64,000 nucleotides of DNA from DATAOG01 sp963757395 (GTDB lineage: Bacteria; Pseudomonadota; Alphaproteobacteria; Geminicoccales; Geminicoccaceae), in assembly GCA_963757395.1 (NCBI GenBank), contig CAVWRK010000004.1:81405-145404 (forward strand), read 5' to 3'. The notes beneath the pieces are model-generated. The model did no database searches and was not told the origin of the DNA. It worked only from the letters and a program-made list of their open reading frames with translations. Positions 54,941 through 64,000 of this stretch are shown here, one piece after another. Positions within the stretch are counted from its first letter, which is position 1; every line of letters starts with the position of its first letter. A program made the translations under genes and the position numbers.

Positions 54941-56151
54941 GTCGGCAGGCTGCAGTCGACCCAGACGCCACCCTGGCGGTGGGACTCCACGGTGGCCTCG
55001 ATGAAGCGCACGCCGCGCGCCCCGTCCAGGACGGTCGGGAACGCGAGCAGGTCCGGGGGCAGGCTGCGGCCATCGCGGCGCGCCGCGATCGCGATCGCGA
55101 ACTCGCTGTAGAGGTTGGCCCAGGCCTCGATCCAGCCTTCGGCGGTGGCCCGGCTAAGGCGCGTGAAGCGCTGCGCGGCCGGCCCGATGCCGCCGCCCGG
55201 GCCCCGGCTCAGCACGCGGGGGCTCTCGCCCAGACGGGTATAGCGCAGGAACTCGGCGTGCTCCTGGTCCCACTCCAGGCCACCCTCGTCGCCGTAGATC
55301 CGCAGGCGCAGGCCGCAGTACTGGCCGGGCGCCACCCGCGTCGCCAGCAGCGTCCCGGGCACGTCGCCGGTGAACCGCGTGGTCATGAACACGGTATCGT
55401 CCAGCGCCTTGGGCGCCCCGCAGACGTGCAGGTCGGCGCGCAGCCGCGTCATCGCGAGACCGGTGACGAACCCGGCGATGTGATGGGCGTGGGTGCCGAT
55501 GTCGCCGGTGCAGCTGGTCGGCCCGGCGCGGGCGGGGTCGAGGCGCCACTGCACATGCTTGGCCTCGGCCGCCTTCGGGTCGCTCAGCGCGTCCTGGAAA
55601 TACTCGACGTGGACCTGGTTGATCCGGCCGAGGGCACCTTCGCGCACCATCTCGCGCGCCTGGCGCACCATCGGATAGGCCGCGAAGGCATGGCACACGC
55701 CGAACACCAGGCCCCGCTCCTGCGCCAGACGGACGAGGTCGAGCGCCTCGCCCAGCGTGTTGGTCAGCGGCTTGTCGCAGATCACGTCGATGCCGGCCTC
55801 GAGGAAGGCGCGGGCGACCGCGTAGTGGCCATCGTTGGGGGTCGTGATCACCACGGCGTCGATGCCGTCCGGCCGGTTGGCCTCGGCCTGGGCCATCTCC
55901 TCGAACGAGGCATAGGCCCGCTCCGCCGGTAGATACCATTCGGCAGCCCGCGCCCGCGCCGCCGCCGGGTCCGAGGACAGCGCCCCGGCCGCGACCTCCC
56001 AGTAGTCGCTGAGGCGGGCTCCCATGGCTTGGATCCGGGCGATGCGGCCGCCGCCGACGATCCCCGCCCTGAGCCGCCGCGACAGGCGTGGCAAGGCGCC
56101 AGCAAATGTCGCGTCGGCCGGCAGCAGTGGCGCCCCAGCAGTCTCAGGCAT
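54937..56151 (-). CDS. Gfo/Idh/MocA family oxidoreductase (third copy)
   Basis: A 404-residue member with AGIVGGGRIARIQAMGARLS, the EKP-equivalent CDKPLTNTLGEALDLVR and the second-domain HAFAAYPMVRQAREMVREG. The His in DIGTHAHHIAGFVTG lies where the catalytic His is expected. It is longer than its two relatives here and resembles the group found with sugar isomerases and epimerases. It is the first gene of the leftward three-gene unit. Confidence 0.85.
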   Translation of the reverse strand: MPETAGAPLLPADATFAGALPRLSRRLRAGIVGGGRIARIQAMGARLSDYWEVAAGALSSDPAAARARAAEWYLPAERAYASFEEMAQAEANRPDGIDAVVITTPNDGHYAVARAFLEAGIDVICDKPLTNTLGEALDLVRLAQERGLVFGVCHAFAAYPMVRQAREMVREGALGRINQVHVEYFQDALSDPKAAEAKHVQWRLDPARAGPTSCTGDIGTHAHHIAGFVTGLAMTRLRADLHVCGAPKALDDTVFMTTRFTGDVPGTLLATRVAPGQYCGLRLRIYGDEGGLEWDQEHAEFLRYTRLGESPRVLSRGPGGGIGPAAQRFTRLSRATAEGWIEAWANLYSEFAIAIAARRDGRSLPPDLLAFPTVLDGARGVRFIEATVESHRQGGVWVDCSLPT

Positions 56152-56354
56152 GGTTTCCTCCCCTCAACCGGCCCGCAGATTGCCAGCACCCTACGCCGTG
56201 ACGCAAGCTGCTCTTGAGCCGGTGCATCAGCGCCGGAAAGCACCAACGGCAGGCTTGGGCGATCAACACGCCCCTATCGGTCCAAGTCCTCCCTGGTGCA
56301 AAAGAAAGGTCCTGCGCCGGTTGCTGGCCCCGCCAGAGAGGGGACGAACGCTTG

Positions 56355-57138
56355 ATGGACGACTTCCAGTTCTGCCGACGTCGCGCGCGACGGCCACCTT
56401 GTGACCATCACGATCGACCGCCCGGAGGTGATGAACGCTCTCCACCCACCGGCGCATGCCGAGTTGGCGCGGGCTTTCGACCTCTACGCCGCCGACCCGG
56501 AGCTGCGAGTGGCCATCATCACCGGCGGTGGCGCGCGGGCGTTCTGTGCCGGCACGGATCTCAAGGTGCGCGCCGCGACCGGCCGCGACGACCACCCGCC
56601 GACCGGCTTTGCCGGCCTGACCGGGCGCTTCGACCTGTTCAAGCCGGTGATCGCCGCCGTCAACGGGCTGGCGCTCGGCGGCGGCGTCGAGATCGTGGCT
56701 GCCTGCGATCTCGCGATCGCTGCGGACCATGCGGAGTTCGGCTTGCCCGAACCGCGCGTCGGCCTGGCGGCGCTGGGCGGTGGCGTGCTGCACCGGCTCG
56801 CCCGGCAGATGCCCATGAAGCAGGCGATGTGGCTGGCCCTCACGGGCAGGCGCATCACCGCCGATGAGGCCCGAAGCCTTGGCCTGATCAATCAGGTGGT
56901 GCCCGCCAAGGACCTCGAACGGACCGCCCGCGCCGTCGCAGACGACCTGCTGGCCGGCGCGCCGCTGGCGCTCGAGGCGACCAAGCAGGTGATGCTGCAG
57001 GGCCTCGCCGAGCCGGATCTGGCCAAGGCCATCGACGCCCGCTACCCGGCGGCCGAGCGGATGCTCGCCAGCGAGGATGCCCGCGAGGGCCAACGCGCTT
57101 TCGTCGAGAAGCGGACGCCACGCTGGTCTGGCCGCTAA
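56355..57138 (+). pseudogene. Enoyl-CoA hydratase/isomerase family protein, frameshift near the start
   Basis: A crotonase-fold protein. From the ATG at 56355 the frame reads MDDFQFC; one extra C near 56375 shifts it to DVARDGHLVTITIDRPEVMN. It then has GARAFCAGTDLK (oxyanion-hole loop), AAVNGLALGGGVEIVAACDL and LPEPRVGLAALGGGVLHRLA with the Glu equivalent to the catalytic residue of hydratases. Repaired length is about 260 residues. It is divergent from the third Gfo/Idh gene and convergent with the QuiC1-type gene. Confidence 0.8.
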
Positions 57139-57164
57139 CGACCTGCGCGGACTGAAGCTGCGCT

Positions 57165-59015
57165 CTAGACCATGGTTTCCGCGCTTTGGTCGAGCGCGGC
57201 CTGCGCCGCCAGGCGGGCGGGCGCGTTGGCCTCGCCATAACGGTCATAGTCGCGCCGCTCGACGATCTCGAAGAACAAGCCATTGATCGACCGGGTAAAG
57301 ACCTGGAAAAAGTCGCCAACGCCGATCCGGTCGTACATGACCGAGAGGTCGCGCATCCGGGCGATCGCTTGATCGTCGAGATCGAAGCGTGCGGCCAGAT
57401 CCTCATAGTAGTTCTCAGGCACCGGCAGCTTGAGCTCGGCAGGCAAGGCGGCCGCGGCGGCAAAGATGTCACGGCAGGCGAAGGCGATGTGCTGCGCTCC
57501 GGCGCCCGCGGTCCGATGCATGAAGCGGCCGGCCGCCGTACGCTCCGCCTGGGACGCGTTGAGCGCGATCCGCAACGTGCGATCCTGGTTGGTCATGGCC
57601 CGGCTGACGATCATGCCATGCGGGTCGGGCAGATCGGTCCGTTCGTCCGGTTCCAGCCCCAGGACGGTTCGGTAGTAGAGCACCCAGCTGACCAGCGCTG
57701 CCTCCGACACCACCTGAGCGACGTGGTCGATGCGCAGGAGCCCAAGGTCCACCGCGCCCTCCGATGTCGGATCGGGGACGAAATCGACATCGAAGAACGT
57801 TTCCCGCGGTTGCGGCCGCTCGACGAAATACACGAGGCTGCCGCCAACCCCGCGCACCGCCGGAATCTCGAGCTCGCCTTCGCCGATCGGGCCGACGAAG
57901 GGGTTGGCCAGCATGGCCGTGGCGCGCTCCGCGGCGCGCGTCGGGTCGTCGACGCGCAGGGCCATGGCAGCCACCGAGAATCCGTGCAGGAGGTAGAACG
58001 CGTGAGGAAAGCCCTCGTCCTCGAGATTGAGCACCAGGTTCACCTCGCCCTGGCGATAGAGTTCGACCCGCTTCGAGCGGTGCCGGTGGGTGCGTCGAAA
58101 GCCGAGGCCGTGCAGCATCTCGAGGAACGCGCCGACCTGGTTCGGGTGGTCGACGAACTCGATGAACTCGATCCCGTCGATGGTCGGCACTGGCACCGAC
58201 GGGCGGCCCCGAACCCGCTCGTCGAGCCATAGGAACGAGCGCATGCCATCGTTGGCGATCCCGCGGGTCGACGCCGCGCGGAAGTCGTCGCTGAAGATCT
58301 CGTGGCTGATCGGCCCCCGGTAGCCGATTTCGTCGAGCTTGCGCATCATCGGCGCCACCGGCAGATCGCCCTGGCCGGGAAAGCACCGATAGTGTCGGCT
58401 GAGAAAGAGCAGATCCATCTCGATGCCGGGCGCATCGGCGGTCTGCACCAGGACGATCCGCTCCGCCGGGATCCGCCCGATGTCGTCGATGGGCAGCCGC
58501 TTGGCCAGCAGGTGAAAATTGTCGAGGATCAGGCCGACATTCGGGTGATCGGCGCGGCGCACGGCTTCCCACGCCTGTCGGTAGTCGTTGATGTGACGAC
58601 CCCATGCCAGGGCCTCGAAGCCGACCGTGACGCCAAAGCTGCGGGCCAGCTCACCCAGATCGTGCAGATCAGCGGCGGCCCGCGCCATGTCGTCGGATGC
58701 GTCCGGCGAGATGCTGCTGCAGACAAGGAGGAGCGGCGTTCCCAGTCGACCCATGAGCTCGAACTTGCGCCGCGCGCGATCGAAGGCCTTGCTGCGCGCC
58801 GGCTCCGGCAAGCCTTCAAAGTCGCGAAATGGCTGCAGCGCGATGATCTCGATCCCGAGCGAGCCCGCCAGCTCGCGAACGTCCTCGGGTCGGCCGTCGA
58901 AGTAGGTGAGGTCGTTCTCGAAGATCTCCACGCCCTGGAAACCGGCCTCCGCCGCGGCGCCCAGCTTCTCGCCCAGAGATCCCGGCATGCAAACCGTTGC
59001 GATTGCCCGTTTCAT
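57165..59015 (-). CDS. quiC1: 3-dehydroshikimate dehydratase, two-domain QuiC1 type
   Basis: A 616-residue fusion of a sugar-phosphate-isomerase-like TIM barrel and a 4-hydroxyphenylpyruvate dioxygenase-like (HPPD) domain, the layout of Pseudomonas QuiC1. The N-terminal half carries the metal and substrate residues in VGFEALAWGRHINDY, LILDNFHLLAKR, CFPGQGDLP and PISHEIFSDDFR. The C-terminal half has VOC-type repeats (IEFIEFVDHPNQVGAFLEML; QHIAFACRDIFAAA; GLFFEIVERR). The reaction is 3-dehydroshikimate to protocatechuate. With the AroQ and AroE homologues it would complete a quinate/shikimate-to-aromatic route. Confidence 0.88.
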   Translation of the reverse strand: MKRAIATVCMPGSLGEKLGAAAEAGFQGVEIFENDLTYFDGRPEDVRELAGSLGIEIIALQPFRDFEGLPEPARSKAFDRARRKFELMGRLGTPLLLVCSSISPDASDDMARAAADLHDLGELARSFGVTVGFEALAWGRHINDYRQAWEAVRRADHPNVGLILDNFHLLAKRLPIDDIGRIPAERIVLVQTADAPGIEMDLLFLSRHYRCFPGQGDLPVAPMMRKLDEIGYRGPISHEIFSDDFRAASTRGIANDGMRSFLWLDERVRGRPSVPVPTIDGIEFIEFVDHPNQVGAFLEMLHGLGFRRTHRHRSKRVELYRQGEVNLVLNLEDEGFPHAFYLLHGFSVAAMALRVDDPTRAAERATAMLANPFVGPIGEGELEIPAVRGVGGSLVYFVERPQPRETFFDVDFVPDPTSEGAVDLGLLRIDHVAQVVSEAALVSWVLYYRTVLGLEPDERTDLPDPHGMIVSRAMTNQDRTLRIALNASQAERTAAGRFMHRTAGAGAQHIAFACRDIFAAAAALPAELKLPVPENYYEDLAARFDLDDQAIARMRDLSVMYDRIGVGDFFQVFTRSINGLFFEIVERRDYDRYGEANAPARLAAQAALDQSAETMV

Positions 59016-59332
59016 GATTGCCTCCCCTCACGCTGACCGAGAGCACGCCTTCACAATCATTGCTGGAGGTCGGTGGTCGCGGCGCGAAGTTGGTGGAAAT
59101 TGGGCGGCGTGGGCTCCGAGGTGGCATGGTGGGTGGATCAGGCGGCGAGGTCAAGGTCGGTCGGGGAGCGCTCCAGGGTCGGCCAGCCATCGACCCTGCG
59201 CATGATCTCTTGTGCACGGTGCAGCGTTGGACCGGGATGTCCCGCGGGAGCGCCCATCCGGTCGGCATACTGTGGCCGGAAATGGATACGGCACTCGTGG
59301 CGGCGGGCGTTGACCTGCCGGTGCCGCTGCCG
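59016..59332. other. Intergenic region with a phage-like coding scrap
   Basis: No intact gene. The part nearest 59015 should hold the quiC1 promoter. Between about 59200 and 59330 a + frame reads SAHPVGILWPEMDTALVAAG, related to NPLGLLWPEMDAAF in the tail remnant at 37.66 kb. Confidence 0.4.
59247..59293 (+). repeat. Right copy of a 47-base direct repeat related to 37646-37692
   Basis: Ungapped similarity at about three quarters of positions to 37646-37692, same orientation and the same reading frame (LWPEMD). It lies at the right border of the aromatic/cyclitol gene block. Confidence 0.5.
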
Positions 59333-59660
59333 CTATCGGCCCGAGGCGTCCTGGACGTGCGCGTCGCCCGGCAGGTACGCGACAGGTAAATCCTCAACCT
59401 CGATCACCTGGATCGCGCGCGGATCGGTGCCAGCCTCGATTGCGCGCGCGGTCGCGAGCCCGGTTGCCTCGGCAATCGCCGCCGCGCGCTCGCGCCTGGT
59501 GTAGACATGATCGACCTCGCCGCTGACCCGTGCAATCGCGACCCCCCACCGCATTGGCGACGGTCGCGTGCGGCACGCGCACCAGCTCGCTCGCCGATTG
59601 GCGAAAGGAGCCCGTGGGGCGCCGGCCAGTCGCGACATCTTGCGCCGAGCCTCAGAGCGT
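59333..59660 (-). pseudogene. C-terminal remnant of a hydantoinase/oxoprolinase A-type protein
   Basis: The leftward frames read FRQSASELVRVPHATVANAV, then after one extra G in a G6 run near 59548 VAIARVSGEVDHVYTRRERA and VIEVEDLPVAYLPGDAHV, before a stop at 59333. This matches only the last about 100 residues of HyuA-type hydantoinase/oxoprolinase proteins, which are normally about 700 residues. The rest is absent; an A+T-richer spacer and an unrelated PLP-enzyme gene follow instead. It is a decayed fragment. Confidence 0.45.
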
Positions 59661-59747
59661 TTATGGTACTAAGAATAGGATGATAGACAGACCGGCCAAC
59701 CTGCTGCGAGCTCGCTCTCACGGGCGTAGCGCCGGCACGGGGAGAAC

Positions 59748-61247
<1,500 letters not shown>

Positions 61248-61287
61248 ACATGCTCGCAGCGGGCTGACAACGGAAGCGAGGGGAAAT

Positions 61288-62241
61288 TTGACCGAGCCCT
61301 ATCTTGAACTCCGGCGCAGGACCATGGCGCGTGACCGGAGCCTCCATGAGAAGGTCGTGACCCTCGAGGAGGCCGCCAGGCTGGTCGAGGACGGCGCCAA
61401 GGTCGGCATCGGCGGCAGCACCTTGTCGCGCACGCCCATGGCGATGATTTGGGCGTTGATCCGCGCCGGCAGGAAGAACCTGTCCTGCGCGCGCAGCATC
61501 TCCTCCAGCGAAGGCGAGCTGCTGCTCGCGTCCGGCGCCTGCAACCACATCCTGACCAGCTGGTTCAGCCAGGGCATCGTCTGGGGCGTGTCCAAGGTGA
61601 TGCGCCACTACACCGAAACCGGCAAGGCACGCTTCGAGGAGTGGAGCCATATGGCGGTCGGCCTGCGCTTCCGGGCCGGCGCGATGGGCGTCCCGTTCCT
61701 ACCGATGCGCTCGATGTTGGGCTCGGACGTCATCCGCCGGTTGCCGGACGTGCGCGAGATGGATTGCCCGTTCACCGGCGAGAAGCTGGCCTTGGTCCCG
61801 GCGCTCAATCCCGACGTCGCCTTGATCCACGTCCAGCGCTGCGACGCTTACGGCAACGCCCAGGTGGACGGGCTGAGCTTCATGGACCTCGATCTCGCGA
61901 TGGCGGCCAATCGCGTGATCCTGACCGCCGAGCGGATCGTCAGCAACGAGCAGATCCGCCGCGCACCCGACCACACCAAGATCCCGTTCCTGGCGGTCGA
62001 GGCCGTGGTCGAGGTGCCGTTCGGCTGCGCGCCGCACGAGTGCTACGGCACGTACGAGCCGTTCTTCAGGCATCTCGACCAGTACGCCGCCCTGATCCGA
62101 AAGGACCCCGAGGCCGGGATGCAGGAGTATCTGGCGCGCCACGTCTATGAGCCGAAGTCCTGGACCGACTACCTCGACCTGCTCGGTGTGGCGGAGCTGC
62201 TGGCCGCCGCCCGCCGCGGAAGGAGCATTCATGACGCCTGA
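61288..62241 (+). CDS. CoA transferase subunit A (glutaconate/3-oxoacid type)
   Basis: A 317-residue alpha subunit of a family I CoA transferase. It shows VTLEEAARLVEDGAKVGIGG, GVPFLPMRSMLGSDV, CPFTGEKLALVPALNPDVAL and IHVQRCDAYGNAQVDG. Translation is placed at a TTG at 61288, eight bases after GCGAGGGGAA; an ATG at 61324 is the alternative. It overlaps the subunit B start by 11 bases. The pattern is GctA-like. Confidence 0.85.
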   Translation: MTEPYLELRRRTMARDRSLHEKVVTLEEAARLVEDGAKVGIGGSTLSRTPMAMIWALIRAGRKNLSCARSISSSEGELLLASGACNHILTSWFSQGIVWGVSKVMRHYTETGKARFEEWSHMAVGLRFRAGAMGVPFLPMRSMLGSDVIRRLPDVREMDCPFTGEKLALVPALNPDVALIHVQRCDAYGNAQVDGLSFMDLDLAMAANRVILTAERIVSNEQIRRAPDHTKIPFLAVEAVVEVPFGCAPHECYGTYEPFFRHLDQYAALIRKDPEAGMQEYLARHVYEPKSWTDYLDLLGVAELLAAARRGRSIHDA

Positions 62242-63001
62242 GCCGAACTACACGACGAGCGAACTGCTGGCGGTGATGAGCGGCCGGCTGCTCGAGGACG
62301 GCCAGGTGGTATTCGCCGGGGTGGGCATCCCTCTGCTGGCCGCGACGCTCGCCCAGCGTCTGCACGGACCGGGGCTGACCATCCTGTTCGAGGGTGGCAC
62401 GATCGGTGCGTTCGTCGAGGCGGGCAAGCTGCCGCCCTCGACCAACGAGCAGCGCTGCACGCGGCGCGCCAACATGGTCCTGAGCAGCACCGACGTGCTG
62501 CTGCTCCTGCAGCGGGGCTACGTCGATGTCGGCTTCATGGGTGGCGCGCAGATCGACCGGTACGGCAACCTCAACAGCTCGTTCATCGGCGATCCCGAGC
62601 ATCCCATCACGCGTCTGCCGGGCACCGGCGGCGGCAACGACATCGCCAGCCTGACGCAGATGATCGTCGCGATGCGGCACGAGAAGCGCCGCTTCGTCGA
62701 CCAGGTCGATTTCATCACCTCGCCGGGCTTCTTGCATGGCGGGACGAGCCGCGAAGACAGCGGCCTGCTCGCCGGCGGCATGTACCGCGTGGTGACGGAC
62801 CTCGCGATCATGGGCTTCGACGCAGCATCCAAGCGCATGCAGATCATCGCCCTGCATCCGGGAACCACGATCGACCAGGTGCAGGCGAATACCGGCTTCG
62901 AGCTCGAGGTCGCAGCGGCGGTCGAGACCACCGAGCCGCCGACCGAGCAGGAGCTCGCGGTCCTGCGACACCTCGACCCCGAACGGCTCTACACCGGCTG
63001 A
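62231..63001 (+). CDS. CoA transferase subunit B (glutaconate/3-oxoacid type)
   Basis: A 256-residue beta subunit. GVGIPLLAATLAQRLHGPGL, the segment LTILFEGGTIGAF whose Glu may be the CoA-carrying residue, and GYVDVGFMGGAQIDRYGNLN are family features. The start codon lies inside the end of subunit A, indicating 1:1 translation. With subunit A it would activate a dicarboxylic or 3-oxo acid from the upstream degradation steps. Confidence 0.85.
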   Translation: MTPEPNYTTSELLAVMSGRLLEDGQVVFAGVGIPLLAATLAQRLHGPGLTILFEGGTIGAFVEAGKLPPSTNEQRCTRRANMVLSSTDVLLLLQRGYVDVGFMGGAQIDRYGNLNSSFIGDPEHPITRLPGTGGGNDIASLTQMIVAMRHEKRRFVDQVDFITSPGFLHGGTSREDSGLLAGGMYRVVTDLAIMGFDAASKRMQIIALHPGTTIDQVQANTGFELEVAAAVETTEPPTEQELAVLRHLDPERLYTG

Positions 63002-63049
63002 GCAGGCCGGCAACTGCCTGACACCGCAGCAACCCCGCAGAGGCGCAAG

Positions 63050-64000
63050 ATGGCTGGATTGTCGAATACGTTCGGGATCGCGATGCGAAACTTCACCGCG
63101 TCGCCGCAGCTTCCGGACGGGCAGGCCCTGCTCGACTACGGCGTGAGGATGGAGGAGCTGGGCTTCGATTCGCTCTGGGTGTGGGACCACATCCTGCTCG
63201 GGGTCGAACCCAGCTTCCCGATCATCGATTCGCTGACGCTGCTGACCGCGATGGCCTCGCGCACGCGCCGGATCAAGCTCGGCACCGGCGTCCTGGTCCT
63301 GCCGCTGCGCAACCCCGTGGTGCTCGCCAAGCAGCTCGCCAGCATGGACCAACTCTCCAATGGCCGGCTGCTGCTGGGCATGGCGTCCGGCTGGTATAAA
63401 CGCGAGTTCGATGCCGCAGGCGTGCCGTTCGAAAGGCGCGGCAGGATCATGGACGAGAGCCTCGAGATCCTGAACCGCCTGTGGACCGAGGACATGGTGG
63501 ACGGCCGGTACGGCCAGTACCACCTGCGCAACTCCGTGATGCTGCCGAAACCGGTGCAGAAACCGAGGCCGACTTTGCTGATCGGCGGCTATGTCGACCG
63601 TGTGCTCAAGCGCGCGGCGGTCGCAAGCGACGGCTGGCTCACGTATTTCTACCGGCCCGAGAGCTTCACCAGCTCGTGGGCGAAGGTCCGCGGCTTTGCC
63701 GAGGAGGCCGGCAAGGACCCGGACCGTCTGCTGAACGCCAACCAGCTGCCGATCATGATCGGCCGGTCCCGCGCCGAGATCGAGGGGCCGATGATGGAGT
63801 GGCTGACCACCGAGTGGGACTACGCGGCGTGGAGCGAGTTGACCAAGGAGAGCGCGATCATGGGCACGGTCGACGAATGCGTCGAGCAGCTCAAGGCCCA
63901 TCTCGCTGTCGGTGTGCAGAAGATCATCTTTGTGCCTTACAGATACGAGATGGCGCAGATCGAGATCATCGCGCAGCAGATCATCCCGCGACTGCGCGCG
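63050..64000 (+). CDS. Luciferase-like flavin-dependent monooxygenase, 3' end outside window
   Basis: A bacterial-luciferase-type TIM-barrel oxidoreductase, 317 codons seen and no stop before the right edge. It begins FGIAMRNFTASPQLPDGQAL, continues MEELGFDSLWVWDHILLG, LGTGVLVLPLRNPVVLAKQL and ASMDQLSNGRLLLGMASGWY, and has the ending typical of F420/FMN LLM proteins (GVQKIIFVPY). These enzymes oxidise small organic substrates with reduced FMN or F420. It follows the CoA transferase after 48 bases. Confidence 0.85.
   Translation, partial: MAGLSNTFGIAMRNFTASPQLPDGQALLDYGVRMEELGFDSLWVWDHILLGVEPSFPIIDSLTLLTAMASRTRRIKLGTGVLVLPLRNPVVLAKQLASMDQLSNGRLLLGMASGWYKREFDAAGVPFERRGRIMDESLEILNRLWTEDMVDGRYGQYHLRNSVMLPKPVQKPRPTLLIGGYVDRVLKRAAVASDGWLTYFYRPESFTSSWAKVRGFAEEAGKDPDRLLNANQLPIMIGRSRAEIEGPMMEWLTTEWDYAAWSELTKESAIMGTVDECVEQLKAHLAVGVQKIIFVPYRYEMAQIEIIAQQIIPRLRA

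Overview
The window is GC-rich DNA (roughly 70% by eye) from an alphaproteobacterium. The closest resemblance is to Rhodospirillales or Geminicoccales-like lineages. The support is a separate cytochrome b and cytochrome c1 (bc1 complex) pair, ETF-ubiquinone oxidoreductase, DUF29, perfect and near-perfect CtrA-type boxes (TTAA-N7-TTAA), and the moaB / lytic transglycosylase / uracil-DNA glycosylase / ETF-QO neighbourhood. No rRNA, tRNA, CRISPR array or intact transposase was found.

1-12 kb is core-like. It holds the end of the bc1 operon, an alpha/beta hydrolase, three adjacent cyclic-di-GMP genes (two receiver-GGDEF proteins, one carrying a degenerate EAL domain, and a coiled GGDEF protein), a glycosyltransferase/SDR pair, a Na+/H+ antiporter fused to a cyclic-nucleotide-binding domain, and an RluA-type pseudouridine synthase. 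12-19.2 kb is a toxin-antitoxin-rich accessory patch around an orphan formate dehydrogenase alpha subunit: DUF29, DarT-DarG and a RelB/YafQ-type pair. 19.3-24.7 kb is core-like again (moaB, slt, UDG, ETF-QO).

24.7-38 kb is a mosaic. Phage scraps (a ParB-like domain, DUF6441, tail-protein pieces) alternate with metabolic cassettes: a secreted sulfatase, then a polyamine-type ABC transporter with an SDR, a divergent ROK kinase, an SMP-30 lactonase and a NagB-like protein. That last group looks like uptake and oxidation of a sugar or amino sugar.

38-64 kb is a large catabolic region. It combines a type II dehydroquinase-like protein, an intradiol (hydroxyquinol-type) dioxygenase, a MaoC-type hydratase, SDR, TIM-barrel isomerase and FAH-type hydratase around one divergent operator. 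It continues with a branched-chain/aromatic-acid type ABC transporter (LivHF / LivKMG), a ketopantoate-reductase-like protein, acyl-CoA dehydrogenase, a fused CoA transferase, three Gfo/Idh/MocA oxidoreductases, an AroE homologue, an epimerase, enoyl-CoA hydratase, a QuiC1-type 3-dehydroshikimate dehydratase, an unclassified PLP enzyme, a two-subunit CoA transferase and a luciferase-like monooxygenase. The overall picture is degradation of a quinate/shikimate- or cyclitol-like ring compound through an aromatic intermediate and CoA thioesters. Both AroQ and AroE homologues have lost a serine that normally contacts the substrate carboxylate.

A striking property of the window is the number of single-base frameshifts. 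More than 20 otherwise well-conserved genes or fragments change frame by one base, with a dense cluster at 34.9-51 kb. They may be assembly indels or true decay; frameshifted genes are annotated here over their full extent with the shift position given.
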